This document shows, piece by piece, positions 7,926-17,293 of a DNA stretch of 64,000 nt. The translations under genes and the position numbers were made by a program. Source of the stretch: Staphylococcus aureus. GTDB taxonomy: Bacteria > Bacillota > Bacilli > Staphylococcales > Staphylococcaceae. The stretch is from the NCBI RefSeq assembly GCF_001027105.1, contig NZ_CP011526.1, positions 434,001 through 498,000 of the forward strand, read 5' to 3'. The notes beneath the pieces are model-generated. The model had not been told where the DNA came from. It searched no databases and saw nothing but the letters and a program-made list of their open reading frames with translations. Each line of letters starts with the position of its first letter. The first letter of the stretch is position 1.

Positions 7926-8810
7926 TTAATGGAATGTAGACGTTTTAGTCATTAATTGCTGAATAAGTGTTAATAATATGCCAATATCACTCTTTGTATA
8001 AGGCTCCTTTGTAATAGCACATATCGTTCTTTTTAATTCAGTATGATCTAATTTTATATCTATCCATGATTTAGATTCTGGTAAATGTATATTTTGTGAT
8101 GAAATGATGTAACCTTCTTTTTGACGAAGGAGATACTGCGCAAGTGGTTGGCTACTGATTGTGTATACATCTGATTTAGTAATCTTGCGCAATTGTTTTT
8201 TTACAGTTTCGGCAAATGGTGCCAAGCAATAAATATGACTATGCTCAAACTGAATTAATGGTGGGTGTGTCGCCATCGTAATTGGATCGTCTGAAGGCGC
8301 ATATAAATGATAGTGCTCTTCGAATAAAGGTAGCATATGTAATTGTTTGTGTTTACGTATTTCTGGTGTAAGTTCCGTGAAACCAATGTCTATATTCCCA
8401 TTTAATACGCTATTTATAATTGTGTCATGTTCTAATAAGCTCGGTATGACATGTGTATCATTTTGTAAATGAAACGTTTGGATAAGTGGTAGTAACATGT
8501 GGGATACGTCACTCTCATCATAGCCAATGTAGATACTTTTATTTTTAGTTAATCCATGGCTTTGAAATTGTTCAATCGTGCTATCTAAATGTTCAATAAT
8601 ACGCAGAGCTTCATTAAATAATAATTTCCCTTCAGATGTGAGCGTAATATTGCGTCCTTGCTTTTTAAATAAAGACACATTAAGTTCTTGTTCTAATAAT
8701 GTAATTTGACGGCTTATCGCTGATTGAGCAATGTTTAGTTCAAGTGCTGTTTCGGAGATATGTTCTCTTTTAGCGACCTCGATAAAATATCTTAATTGTT
8801 TAATTTCCAT
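7926..8810 (-). CDS. gltC: LysR-family regulator, probable GltC activator of gltBD
   Basis: 294 aa. An N-terminal winged helix-turn-helix (residues about 1-60; SETALELNIAQSAISRQITLLEQEL) precedes a C-terminal effector-binding domain of the LysR fold. The gene is divergent from gltB across a 180-bp region, the arrangement known for gltC/gltAB in B. subtilis, where GltC activates glutamate synthase. GGAGGTG is found 11 nt before the ATG, a slightly long spacing. The identity as GltC rests on family plus context. Confidence 0.9.
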   Translation of the reverse strand: MEIKQLRYFIEVAKREHISETALELNIAQSAISRQITLLEQELNVSLFKKQGRNITLTSEGKLLFNEALRIIEHLDSTIEQFQSHGLTKNKSIYIGYDESDVSHMLLPLIQTFHLQNDTHVIPSLLEHDTIINSVLNGNIDIGFTELTPEIRKHKQLHMLPLFEEHYHLYAPSDDPITMATHPPLIQFEHSHIYCLAPFAETVKKQLRKITKSDVYTISSQPLAQYLLRQKEGYIISSQNIHLPESKSWIDIKLDHTELKRTICAITKEPYTKSDIGILLTLIQQLMTKTSTFH

Positions 8811-8910
8811 AGCGATATAGGCACCTCCAAAAATGAGTGTTTTGTAACTATTATAGCAATATTATTGATAAATGTTCTATTTTTTAGATGAATATCTTCT
8901 ATTTTATATA

Positions 8911-8939
8911 TTGAACAGATAAATTTTTTAGATTATAGT
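8911..8939 (+). promoter_or_regulatory. gltB promoter
   Basis: TTGAAC (8911-8916), a 17-bp spacer and TATAGT (8934-8939). The gap is AT-rich. TGTTCTAT (about 8873) and ATTGAACA (about 8910) form a loose inverted repeat upstream of and across the -35, where a LysR-type activator such as GltC would be expected to bind. Confidence 0.6.
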
Positions 8940-8990
8940 AATTATCATTAATAACTAATATCAGAATATTCTAAAAAAGGGGTGTGCATC

Positions 8991-11900
8991 ATGCACAATG
9001 AGAAATTAATTAAAGGCTTATATGACTATCGTGAGGAACATGATGCGTGTGGTATTGGTTTTTATGCGAATATGGATAATAAAAGGTCTCACGACATCAT
9101 TGATAAATCGCTTGAAATGTTGCGACGCTTAGATCACAGGGGCGGGGTCGGCGCAGATGGCATCACTGGTGATGGCGCAGGTATTATGACTGAAATACCT
9201 TTTGCATTTTTCAAACAACATGTAACGGACTTTGATATCCCAGGTGAAGGTGAATATGCCGTGGGGTTATTTTTTTCCAAAGAACGCATTTTAGGTTCTG
9301 AACATGAAGTAGTTTTTAAAAAATATTTTGAAGGCGAAGGGTTATCAATTCTTGGTTATCGTAATGTACCAGTTAATAAAGATGCCATTGCTAAACATGT
9401 AGCAGATACGATGCCAGTCATTCAACAAGTGTTTATTGATATTAGGGACATTGAAGATGTTGAAAAGCGTTTGTTTTTAGCGAGAAAACAATTAGAGTTC
9501 TATTCGACTCAGTGCGATTTAGAATTGTATTTTACGAGCTTATCACGCAAAACAATTGTATATAAAGGTTGGTTACGATCAGACCAAATTAAAAAACTAT
9601 ATACAGATTTATCGGATGATTTATATCAATCAAAGCTAGGGTTAGTGCATTCGAGATTTAGTACGAATACATTCCCGAGTTGGAAAAGGGCACATCCTAA
9701 CCGTATGTTAATGCATAATGGTGAGATTAACACGATTAAAGGTAATGTAAACTGGATGCGAGCACGCCAACATAAATTAATCGAAACATTATTTGGCGAG
9801 GATCAACATAAAGTGTTTCAAATTGTCGATGAGGATGGTAGTGACTCTGCCATTGTAGATAATGCGCTAGAGTTCTTATCGTTAGCCATGGAGCCAGAAA
9901 AGGCAGCGATGTTACTCATACCTGAACCTTGGTTATATAATGAAGCGAATGATGCAAATGTACGTGCGTTTTATGAATTTTATAGTTATTTAATGGAACC
10001 GTGGGATGGTCCTACAATGATTTCGTTCTGTAACGGTGACAAACTTGGCGCGCTTACAGATAGAAATGGATTACGTCCAGGTCGTTATACGATTACTAAA
10101 GATAACTTTATTGTCTTTTCATCTGAAGTGGGTGTTGTGGACGTACCTGAAAGTAATGTTGCTTTTAAAGGTCAATTGAATCCTGGAAAGTTATTGCTTG
10201 TTGATTTTAAACAGAATAAAGTCATTGAAAATAATGATTTAAAAGGTGCGATTGCTGGAGAATTACCATATAAAGCGTGGATTGATAACCATAAAGTTGA
10301 CTTTGATTTTGAAAATATACAATATCAAGATTCGCAATGGAAAGATGAGACGTTATTTAAATTACAACGTCAGTTTGCATACACGAAAGAAGAGATTCAT
10401 AAGTATATTCAGGAACTTGTAGAAGGTAAGAAGGATCCTATCGGTGCAATGGGATATGATGCGCCAATTGCAGTGTTGAACGAGCGACCAGAATCACTAT
10501 TTAATTACTTTAAACAGCTGTTTGCACAAGTTACGAATCCACCAATTGATGCGTATCGTGAAAAAATCGTAACGAGTGAACTTTCTTATTTAGGTGGCGA
10601 AGGTAACTTACTAGCACCTGACGAAACGGTTTTAGATCGTATTCAATTGAAAAGGCCGGTATTGAATGAATCACACTTAGCAGCGATTGATCAGGAACAT
10701 TTTAAATTAACTTATTTATCAACGGTATATGAAGGGGATTTGGAAGATGCGTTAGAAGCATTAGGCCGAGAAGCAGTGAATGCTGTAAAGCAAGGCGCTC
10801 AAATTCTAGTGTTAGATGATAGTGGATTAGTTGATAGCAATGGCTTTGCAATGCCGATGTTACTCGCAATAAGTCATGTGCATCAATTACTTATTAAAGC
10901 AGATTTACGTATGTCTACAAGTTTAGTCGCTAAATCTGGTGAGACACGAGAAGTGCATCATGTTGCTTGTTTACTCGCATATGGCGCGAATGCAATTGTG
11001 CCATACCTAGCGCAACGTACAGTTGAACAACTGACATTGACAGAAGGGTTACAAGGCACCGTTGTCGATAATGTTAAGACATATACGGATGTATTGTCAG
11101 AAGGTGTCATTAAAGTAATGGCTAAGATGGGAATTTCGACAGTGCAAAGTTATCAAGGGGCACAAATATTTGAAGCGATTGGCTTGTCTCATGATGTGAT
11201 TGATCGTTATTTTACTGGGACACAGTCTAAGTTATCTGGTATTTCGATTGATCAAATTGATGCTGAAAATAAAGCACGTCAACAAAGTGATGATAATTAT
11301 CTTGCATCAGGTAGTACATTCCAATGGAGACAACAAGGTCAACATCATGCTTTTAATCCGGAATCTATTTTCTTATTGCAGCACGCATGTAAAGAAAATG
11401 ACTATGCGCAATTTAAAGCATACTCTGAAGCGGTGAACAAAAATAGAACAGATCACATTAGACATTTACTTGAATTTAAAGCATGTACACCGATTGACAT
11501 CGACCAAGTTGAACCGGTAAGTGACATTGTCAAACGCTTTAATACAGGGGCGATGAGTTATGGATCGATTTCAGCGGAAGCACATGAAACGTTAGCACAA
11601 GCCATGAACCAATTAGGTGGAAAGAGTAATAGTGGTGAAGGTGGCGAAGATGCAAAACGTTATGAAGTACAAGTTGATGGAAGCAACAAAGTAAGTGCGA
11701 TTAAACAAGTTGCTTCTGGGCGTTTTGGTGTAACTAGTGATTATTTACAACATGCCAAAGAAATTCAAATTAAAGTTGCGCAAGGTGCAAAGCCTGGTGA
11801 AGGTGGTCAATTACCTGGTACTAAGGTATATCCGTGGATTGCGAAGACAAGAGGGTCAACGCCAGGTATCGGTCTGATTTCACCACCGCCACATCATGAT

Positions 11901-13490
11901 ATTTATTCAATAGAAGATTTAGCGCAACTGATACATGATTTGAAAAATGCGAATAAAGATGCAGATATCGCGGTAAAATTAGTTTCGAAAACAGGTGTTG
12001 GTACCATTGCATCTGGGGTGGCAAAAGCATTTGCAGATAAAATTGTCATCAGTGGTTACGATGGTGGTACAGGGGCTTCACCCAAAACGAGTATTCAGCA
12101 TGCCGGTGTTCCTTGGGAGATTGGTTTAGCAGAAACACATCAAACATTAAAACTAAATGACTTAAGAAGTCGTGTTAAGTTAGAAACAGACGGTAAGTTA
12201 TTAACTGGTAAAGATGTAGCGTACGCATGTGCGCTTGGAGCGGAAGAATTTGGATTTGCAACTGCACCATTAGTGGTGTTGGGCTGTATTATGATGCGTG
12301 TATGCCATAAAGATACATGTCCAGTAGGAGTTGCAACTCAAAACAAAGATTTACGTGCTTTATATAGAGGTAAAGCACATCATGTTGTTAATTTTATGCA
12401 TTTTATTGCACAAGAATTAAGAGAAATTTTAGCATCTTTAGGTTTGAAACGTGTAGAAGACTTAGTTGGAAGAACTGATTTATTACAACGATCATCAACA
12501 TTAAAAGCGAATAGCAAAGCGGCTAGTATTGATGTTGAAAAACTGTTATGTCCTTTCGATGGGCCAAACACAAAAGAAATTCAACAAAATCATAATCTTG
12601 AGCATGGATTTGATTTAACAAATTTATATGAAGTAACGAAGCCATATATTGCTGAAGGGCGTCGCTATACAGGTAGCTTTACAGTAAATAATGAACAACG
12701 TGATGTAGGGGTTATTACAGGTAGTGAGATTTCGAAACAATATGGAGAAGCAGGACTTCCTGAAAATACAATTAATGTTTATACGAATGGTCATGCTGGT
12801 CAAAGTCTTGCAGCATATGCACCGAAAGGCTTAATGATTCATCATACTGGAGATGCGAATGACTATGTTGGTAAAGGATTATCTGGTGGTACGGTCATTG
12901 TCAAAGCACCTTTTGAAGAACGACAAAATGAAATTATTGCTGGTAACGTCTCATTCTATGGTGCGACAAGTGGTAAGGCATTTATTAACGGTAGTGCAGG
13001 AGAAAGATTCTGTATTAGAAATAGTGGTGTAGATGTTGTCGTTGAAGGTATCGGCGACCATGGATTAGAGTATATGACTGGTGGACATGTCATTAATTTA
13101 GGTGATGTAGGTAAGAACTTCGGTCAAGGTATGAGTGGTGGTATTGCTTACGTTATCCCGTCTGATGTAGAAGCTTTTGTTGAAAATAATCAACTAGATA
13201 CGCTTTCGTTTACAAAGATTAAACACCAAGAAGAAAAAGCATTCATTAAGCAAATGCTGGAAGAACATGTGTCACACACGAATAGTACGAGAGCGATTCA
13301 TGTGTTAAAACATTTTGATCGCATTGAAGATGTCGTCGTTAAAGTTATTCCTAAAGATTATCAATTAATGATGCAAAAAATTCATTTGCACAAATCATTA
13401 CATGACAATGAAGATGAAGCGATGTTAGCTGCATTTTACGATGACAGTAAAACAATCGATGCTAAACATAAACCAGCCGTTGTGTATTAA
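8991..13490 (+). CDS. gltB: Glutamate synthase (NADPH) large subunit
   Basis: 1499 aa. It converts glutamine plus 2-oxoglutarate to two glutamates with GltD. The N-terminal class II amidotransferase domain has the nucleophile Cys in EHDACGIGFYA; a short propeptide before it is expected to be removed. A central domain, the FMN-binding synthase domain (from about 840, GAMSYGSISAEAHE) and a C-terminal beta-helix follow. The 3Fe-4S cluster cysteines lie in CIMMRVCHKDTCPVG. ATG 8991 is chosen over GTG 8982 because AAGGGGTG sits 6 nt before it. Length is normal. gltD follows after 17 nt. Confidence 0.97.
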   Translation: MHNEKLIKGLYDYREEHDACGIGFYANMDNKRSHDIIDKSLEMLRRLDHRGGVGADGITGDGAGIMTEIPFAFFKQHVTDFDIPGEGEYAVGLFFSKERILGSEHEVVFKKYFEGEGLSILGYRNVPVNKDAIAKHVADTMPVIQQVFIDIRDIEDVEKRLFLARKQLEFYSTQCDLELYFTSLSRKTIVYKGWLRSDQIKKLYTDLSDDLYQSKLGLVHSRFSTNTFPSWKRAHPNRMLMHNGEINTIKGNVNWMRARQHKLIETLFGEDQHKVFQIVDEDGSDSAIVDNALEFLSLAMEPEKAAMLLIPEPWLYNEANDANVRAFYEFYSYLMEPWDGPTMISFCNGDKLGALTDRNGLRPGRYTITKDNFIVFSSEVGVVDVPESNVAFKGQLNPGKLLLVDFKQNKVIENNDLKGAIAGELPYKAWIDNHKVDFDFENIQYQDSQWKDETLFKLQRQFAYTKEEIHKYIQELVEGKKDPIGAMGYDAPIAVLNERPESLFNYFKQLFAQVTNPPIDAYREKIVTSELSYLGGEGNLLAPDETVLDRIQLKRPVLNESHLAAIDQEHFKLTYLSTVYEGDLEDALEALGREAVNAVKQGAQILVLDDSGLVDSNGFAMPMLLAISHVHQLLIKADLRMSTSLVAKSGETREVHHVACLLAYGANAIVPYLAQRTVEQLTLTEGLQGTVVDNVKTYTDVLSEGVIKVMAKMGISTVQSYQGAQIFEAIGLSHDVIDRYFTGTQSKLSGISIDQIDAENKARQQSDDNYLASGSTFQWRQQGQHHAFNPESIFLLQHACKENDYAQFKAYSEAVNKNRTDHIRHLLEFKACTPIDIDQVEPVSDIVKRFNTGAMSYGSISAEAHETLAQAMNQLGGKSNSGEGGEDAKRYEVQVDGSNKVSAIKQVASGRFGVTSDYLQHAKEIQIKVAQGAKPGEGGQLPGTKVYPWIAKTRGSTPGIGLISPPPHHDIYSIEDLAQLIHDLKNANKDADIAVKLVSKTGVGTIASGVAKAFADKIVISGYDGGTGASPKTSIQHAGVPWEIGLAETHQTLKLNDLRSRVKLETDGKLLTGKDVAYACALGAEEFGFATAPLVVLGCIMMRVCHKDTCPVGVATQNKDLRALYRGKAHHVVNFMHFIAQELREILASLGLKRVEDLVGRTDLLQRSSTLKANSKAASIDVEKLLCPFDGPNTKEIQQNHNLEHGFDLTNLYEVTKPYIAEGRRYTGSFTVNNEQRDVGVITGSEISKQYGEAGLPENTINVYTNGHAGQSLAAYAPKGLMIHHTGDANDYVGKGLSGGTVIVKAPFEERQNEIIAGNVSFYGATSGKAFINGSAGERFCIRNSGVDVVVEGIGDHGLEYMTGGHVINLGDVGKNFGQGMSGGIAYVIPSDVEAFVENNQLDTLSFTKIKHQEEKAFIKQMLEEHVSHTNSTRAIHVLKHFDRIEDVVVKVIPKDYQLMMQKIHLHKSLHDNEDEAMLAAFYDDSKTIDAKHKPAVVY

Positions 13491-13507
13491 GGAAAGGGGG
13501 AGATACG

Positions 13508-14971
13508 ATGGGTGAATTTAAAGGATTTATGAAGTATGACAAACAGTACTTAGGTGAATTATCACTGGTAGACCGTTTGAAGCATCATAAAGCATATCAA
13601 CAACGATTTACTAAAGAAGATGCCTCTATCCAAGGTGCACGATGTATGGATTGTGGAACGCCGTTTTGTCAAACCGGACAACAGTATGGTAGGGAAACAA
13701 TAGGTTGTCCAATTGGAAACTACATTCCTGAATGGAACGACTTAGTGTATCATCAAGATTTTAAAACTGCTTATGAACGCTTAAGCGAAACAAATAACTT
13801 TCCTGACTTTACAGGGCGTGTATGTCCTGCACCATGCGAAAGTGCTTGTGTGATGAAGATTAATAGAGAATCGATTGCGATTAAAGGTATTGAACGCACA
13901 ATTATTGATGAAGCTTTTGAAAATGGTTGGGTAGCGCCGAAAGTTCCGAGTCGCCGTAGAGATGAAAAAGTGGCAATCGTTGGAAGCGGTCCAGCAGGAT
14001 TAGCTGCTGCTGAAGAACTTAATCTACTAGGATATCAAGTAACTATTTATGAACGTGCTAGAGAATCAGGCGGTTTATTAATGTATGGTATTCCGAATAT
14101 GAAACTTGATAAAGATGTGGTTCGACGTCGTATTAAGTTAATGGAAGAAGCGGGCATTACTTTCATTAATGGTGTTGAAGTCGGCGTTGATATTGATAAA
14201 GCAACGTTAGAATCTGAGTATGATGCCATTATATTATGTACTGGTGCACAAAAAGGTAGAGATTTACCTTTAGAAGGACGCATGGGTGATGGTATACATT
14301 TCGCTATGGATTATTTAACTGAACAAACGCAGTTGTTAAATGGAGAAATTGATGATATAACAATAACTGCAAAAGATAAGAATGTCATTATCATTGGTGC
14401 TGGTGATACAGGGGCAGACTGTGTAGCGACAGCATTAAGAGAAAATTGTAAATCGATTGTTCAATTTAATAAATATACGAAATTGCCAGAAGCAATTACA
14501 TTTACAGAAAATGCATCATGGCCTTTAGCAATGCCGGTGTTTAAAATGGACTATGCGCACCAAGAGTACGAAGCTAAGTTTGGTAAGGAACCACGTGCAT
14601 ATGGTGTTCAAACAATGCGTTACGATGTTGACGATAAAGGACACATACGTGGTTTGTATACTCAAATTTTAGAGCAAGGCGAAAATGGTATGGTCATGAA
14701 AGAAGGACCTGAAAGATTTTGGCCTGCTGACCTTGTATTATTATCAATCGGCTTCGAAGGTACAGAACCAACAGTACCGAATGCTTTTAACATTAAAACG
14801 GATAGAAATCGAATCGTGGCGGATGATACAAACTATCAAACTAATAATGAAAAGGTATTTGCTGCTGGAGATGCTAGACGTGGTCAAAGTTTAGTTGTAT
14901 GGGCAATTAAAGAAGGTAGAGGCGTAGCGAAAGCAGTAGATCAGTATTTAGCTAGTAAAGTTTGTGTATAA
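13508..14971 (+). CDS. gltD: Glutamate synthase small subunit
   Basis: 487 aa. This FAD/Fe-S subunit passes electrons from NADPH to GltB. N-terminal cysteines (46, 49, 54, 67 and 106, 110, 114) provide two 4Fe-4S sites. The FAD-binding GSGPAG motif is at 159-164 and the NADPH-binding GAGDTGADC lies near residue 300. A strong RBS (AAGGAAAGGGGGA) precedes the ATG. Length and motifs fit the family. Confidence 0.97.
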   Translation: MGEFKGFMKYDKQYLGELSLVDRLKHHKAYQQRFTKEDASIQGARCMDCGTPFCQTGQQYGRETIGCPIGNYIPEWNDLVYHQDFKTAYERLSETNNFPDFTGRVCPAPCESACVMKINRESIAIKGIERTIIDEAFENGWVAPKVPSRRRDEKVAIVGSGPAGLAAAEELNLLGYQVTIYERARESGGLLMYGIPNMKLDKDVVRRRIKLMEEAGITFINGVEVGVDIDKATLESEYDAIILCTGAQKGRDLPLEGRMGDGIHFAMDYLTEQTQLLNGEIDDITITAKDKNVIIIGAGDTGADCVATALRENCKSIVQFNKYTKLPEAITFTENASWPLAMPVFKMDYAHQEYEAKFGKEPRAYGVQTMRYDVDDKGHIRGLYTQILEQGENGMVMKEGPERFWPADLVLLSIGFEGTEPTVPNAFNIKTDRNRIVADDTNYQTNNEKVFAAGDARRGQSLVVWAIKEGRGVAKAVDQYLASKVCV

Positions 14972-14989
14972 TCTTTGTATGGAAATGGT

Positions 14990-15070
14990 GGTTACGTTGA
15001 CGTTGTGACATGCTGAATCGAGTTTGAAAAAATCTAGTATCTATCAACGTCACATGCCATCTTTGTAACC
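14990..15070 (+). other. Possible 3' structure downstream of gltD
   Basis: GGTTAC (14990-14995) pairs with GTAACC (15065-15070), and inside it TTGACGTTG (14997-15005) pairs with CAACGTCA (15045-15052). There is no T run, so it is not a classic terminator. The 268-bp gap to the tRNA shows nothing else until the tRNA promoter. Confidence 0.4.
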
Positions 15071-15196
15071 TAAAAACAAAGGTTTGTAAGACAACAAATA
15101 GATTAATTATAAGTAGTGATTTTTTACATTCGTTTATAGGTCAACTGTAGTGGAAGACAATGATTTGTGGTAATCATGTAATGCTTAAAAACAATA

Positions 15197-15225
15197 TTGA
15201 CTTTTACAGAACGTTCATATATGAT
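15197..15225 (+). promoter_or_regulatory. tRNA-Ser promoter
   Basis: TTGACT (15197-15202), a 17-bp spacer and TATGAT (15220-15225), 14 nt before the tRNA 5' end. Confidence 0.75.
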
Positions 15226-15239
15226 AAATATTGTGTTTA

Positions 15240-15332
15240 GGAGGAATACCCAAGTCCGGCTGAAGGGATCGGTCTTGAAAACCGACAGGGGCTTAACGGC
15301 TCGCGGGGGTTCGAATCCCTCTTCCTCCGCCA
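15240..15332 (+). tRNA. tRNA-Ser (anticodon UGA)
   Basis: A 93-nt class II tRNA with CCA encoded. Acceptor GGAGGAA pairs with TTCCTCC, discriminator G. The anticodon loop CTTGAAA gives TGA at 15276-15278 within the stem TCGGT/ACCGA. A long variable arm (AGGGGCTTAACGGCTC) and the T-loop GTTCGAATC are present. It reads UCA codons (and others by wobble). It is a single-gene unit with its own promoter and terminator. Confidence 0.97.
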
Positions 15333-15363
15333 TCAATATTTATATTAAATTCTATATATAATG

Positions 15364-15400
15364 AAGGTAAGTGCTCAAATTTTGAGTATTTACCTTTTTT
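15364..15400 (+). terminator. Terminator after tRNA-Ser
   Basis: AAGGTAAGTGCTCAAA pairs with TTTTGAGTATTTACCTT, followed by TTTT. Confidence 0.85.
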
Positions 15401-15734
15401 ATTTGTCTTTGAATGGCTCGTAATTTTTGATAATAGAAATGATAAGGCATTGAGATTGGAAGGGCATTTGGCTTGTGCAATATACATAGCTAAATGTCTT
15501 TTTTGTTTTGTGAAATATGATGGATGGCTTGTGTGGACAAGTTTGCTATTTATAGATATGCATTTTTCAATTTAGGAGTTGGCCATGCATCTACACTTTA
15601 TAATGGTGAGAGCGTGGTGAGGTATTGTTAATAACGCAATTGTAGCGAGGAGTTATTGCTACATATGTCGTTATGGCTCATTGATTTTCTGAAATGGCTA
15701 CCCCAGATAATTGTGACAAAATAAAAATATTTTG
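15401..15734. other. Gene-less gap before the trehalose operon
   Basis: No credible gene. A second terminator-like hairpin occurs at 15463-15504 (GGCATTTGGCT with AGCTAAATGTC, then a T run). A possible 11-codon ORF with an AGGAG site begins at ATG 15584. Overlapping complementary words lie near 15628-15663 (AATAAC/GTTATT and TGTAGC/GCTACA). None is convincing as a defined element. Confidence 0.45.
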
Positions 15735-15772
15735 TTGAAAGCCTTTACATAACTTGTCTAGACAAGTTATAC
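15735..15772 (+). promoter_or_regulatory. treP promoter with cre-like site and TreR operator
   Basis: -35 TTTACA (15744-15749), 17-bp spacer, -10 TTATAC (15767-15772). The spacer is filled by a perfect 20-bp palindrome, TAACTTGTCTAGACAAGTTA (15750-15769), the expected TreR operator. TTGAAAGCCTTTACAT (15735-15750) fits the catabolite-responsive element consensus with one mismatch in the central CG and overlaps the -35, suggesting CcpA repression. Regulator identities are inferred from the adjacent treR and from known biology. Confidence 0.85.
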
Positions 15773-15802
15773 TCGTTTTAAGACATTAAGGGAGTGAAAT
15801 AT

Positions 15803-17230
15803 ATGGCTGTAAAAAGAGAAGATGTAAAAGCCATCGTAACCGCTATTGGGGGAAAAGAAAATCTTGAAGCTGCAACGCATTGTGTAACACGATTACGTTT
15901 AGTGCTGAAGGATGAAAGTAAAGTTGATAAAGACGCATTAAGTAATAACGCGTTGGTCAAGGGGCAGTTTAAAGCAGACCATCAATATCAAATTGTCATT
16001 GGTCCAGGAACAGTCGATGAAGTGTATAAGCAGTTTATTGATGAAACAGGTGCTCAAGAAGCTTCGAAAGATGAAGCGAAACAAGCAGCTGCACAAAAAG
16101 GGAATCCAGTACAACGTTTGATCAAATTGTTGGGGGATATTTTTATACCAATATTACCTGCGATTGTGACAGCTGGTTTGTTAATGGGAATCAATAATTT
16201 ACTTACAATGAAAGGTTTATTTGGTCCAAAAGCACTTATTGAGATGTATCCACAAATTGCTGATATTTCAAACATCATTAATGTGATTGCGAGTACGGCA
16301 TTTATTTTCTTACCAGCATTAATTGGTTGGAGTAGTATGCGTGTATTTGGTGGTAGTCCGATTCTAGGCATAGTCTTAGGTTTGATTTTAATGCATCCGC
16401 AATTAGTATCTCAGTATGATTTGGCAAAAGGGAATATTCCGACGTGGAACTTATTTGGCTTAGAGATTAAGCAGTTGAATTACCAAGGTCAAGTGTTGCC
16501 AGTTTTAATTGCAGCTTACGTTCTAGCTAAAATTGAAAAAGGATTAAATAAAGTCGTTCACGATTCGATAAAAATGTTGGTCGTTGGACCCGTAGCGCTT
16601 TTAGTTACTGGATTTTTAGCATTTATTATCATTGGACCAGTTGCGTTATTGATTGGTACAGGTATTACATCTGGTGTTACATTTATATTCCAACATGCAG
16701 GATGGCTTGGCGGAGCAATATATGGATTGTTATATGCACCACTTGTAATTACAGGACTACACCATATGTTTTTAGCAGTAGATTTCCAATTGATGGGTAG
16801 CAGCTTAGGCGGTACGTATTTATGGCCAATTGTTGCGATTTCCAATATTTGTCAGGGCTCTGCAGCATTTGGAGCATGGTTTGTCTATAAACGTCGTAAA
16901 ATGGTTAAAGAAGAAGGCTTGGCATTAACATCTTGTATTTCTGGTATGTTAGGTGTTACTGAACCAGCCATGTTCGGTGTGAACTTACCTCTGAAATATC
17001 CATTTATCGCTGCGATATCAACGTCTTGTGTATTGGGGGCAATCGTTGGTATGAATAACGTACTTGGAAAAGTTGGTGTTGGTGGCGTGCCAGCATTCAT
17101 TTCAATTCAAAAAGAATTTTGGCCAGTATATCTTATTGTGACAGCTATTGCTATTGTTGTACCATGTATACTAACAATTGTGATGTCTCATTTTAGTAAA
17201 CAAAAAGCGAAAGAAATTGTTGAAGATTAA
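15803..17230 (+). CDS. treP: PTS trehalose-specific EIIBC component
   Basis: 475 aa. It imports trehalose with phosphorylation to trehalose 6-phosphate. The N-terminal IIB domain has the phosphorylated Cys in ATHCVTRLRLVL. The IIC domain (from about 110) has about ten membrane segments and the sugar-binding motif GVTEPAMFGVNLPLKYPF. No IIA domain is fused, so a IIA (probably glucose-type) must act in trans. ATG 15803 is preferred: AAGGGAG lies 8 nt upstream, whereas GTG 15794 overlaps it. It heads the treP-treC-treR operon. Confidence 0.95.
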   Translation: MAVKREDVKAIVTAIGGKENLEAATHCVTRLRLVLKDESKVDKDALSNNALVKGQFKADHQYQIVIGPGTVDEVYKQFIDETGAQEASKDEAKQAAAQKGNPVQRLIKLLGDIFIPILPAIVTAGLLMGINNLLTMKGLFGPKALIEMYPQIADISNIINVIASTAFIFLPALIGWSSMRVFGGSPILGIVLGLILMHPQLVSQYDLAKGNIPTWNLFGLEIKQLNYQGQVLPVLIAAYVLAKIEKGLNKVVHDSIKMLVVGPVALLVTGFLAFIIIGPVALLIGTGITSGVTFIFQHAGWLGGAIYGLLYAPLVITGLHHMFLAVDFQLMGSSLGGTYLWPIVAISNICQGSAAFGAWFVYKRRKMVKEEGLALTSCISGMLGVTEPAMFGVNLPLKYPFIAAISTSCVLGAIVGMNNVLGKVGVGGVPAFISIQKEFWPVYLIVTAIAIVVPCILTIVMSHFSKQKAKEIVED

Positions 17231-17293
17231 TAAAATAAAAAAGGGGCGTTCGTTATTTGGACGTCCTTTATTACGTTATAAGGTGGTAATTGT

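Noticed and set aside
15124..15487. Reverse-strand frames across tRNA-Ser
   Set aside because: They run through the tRNA gene, its promoter and terminator; chance open frames.
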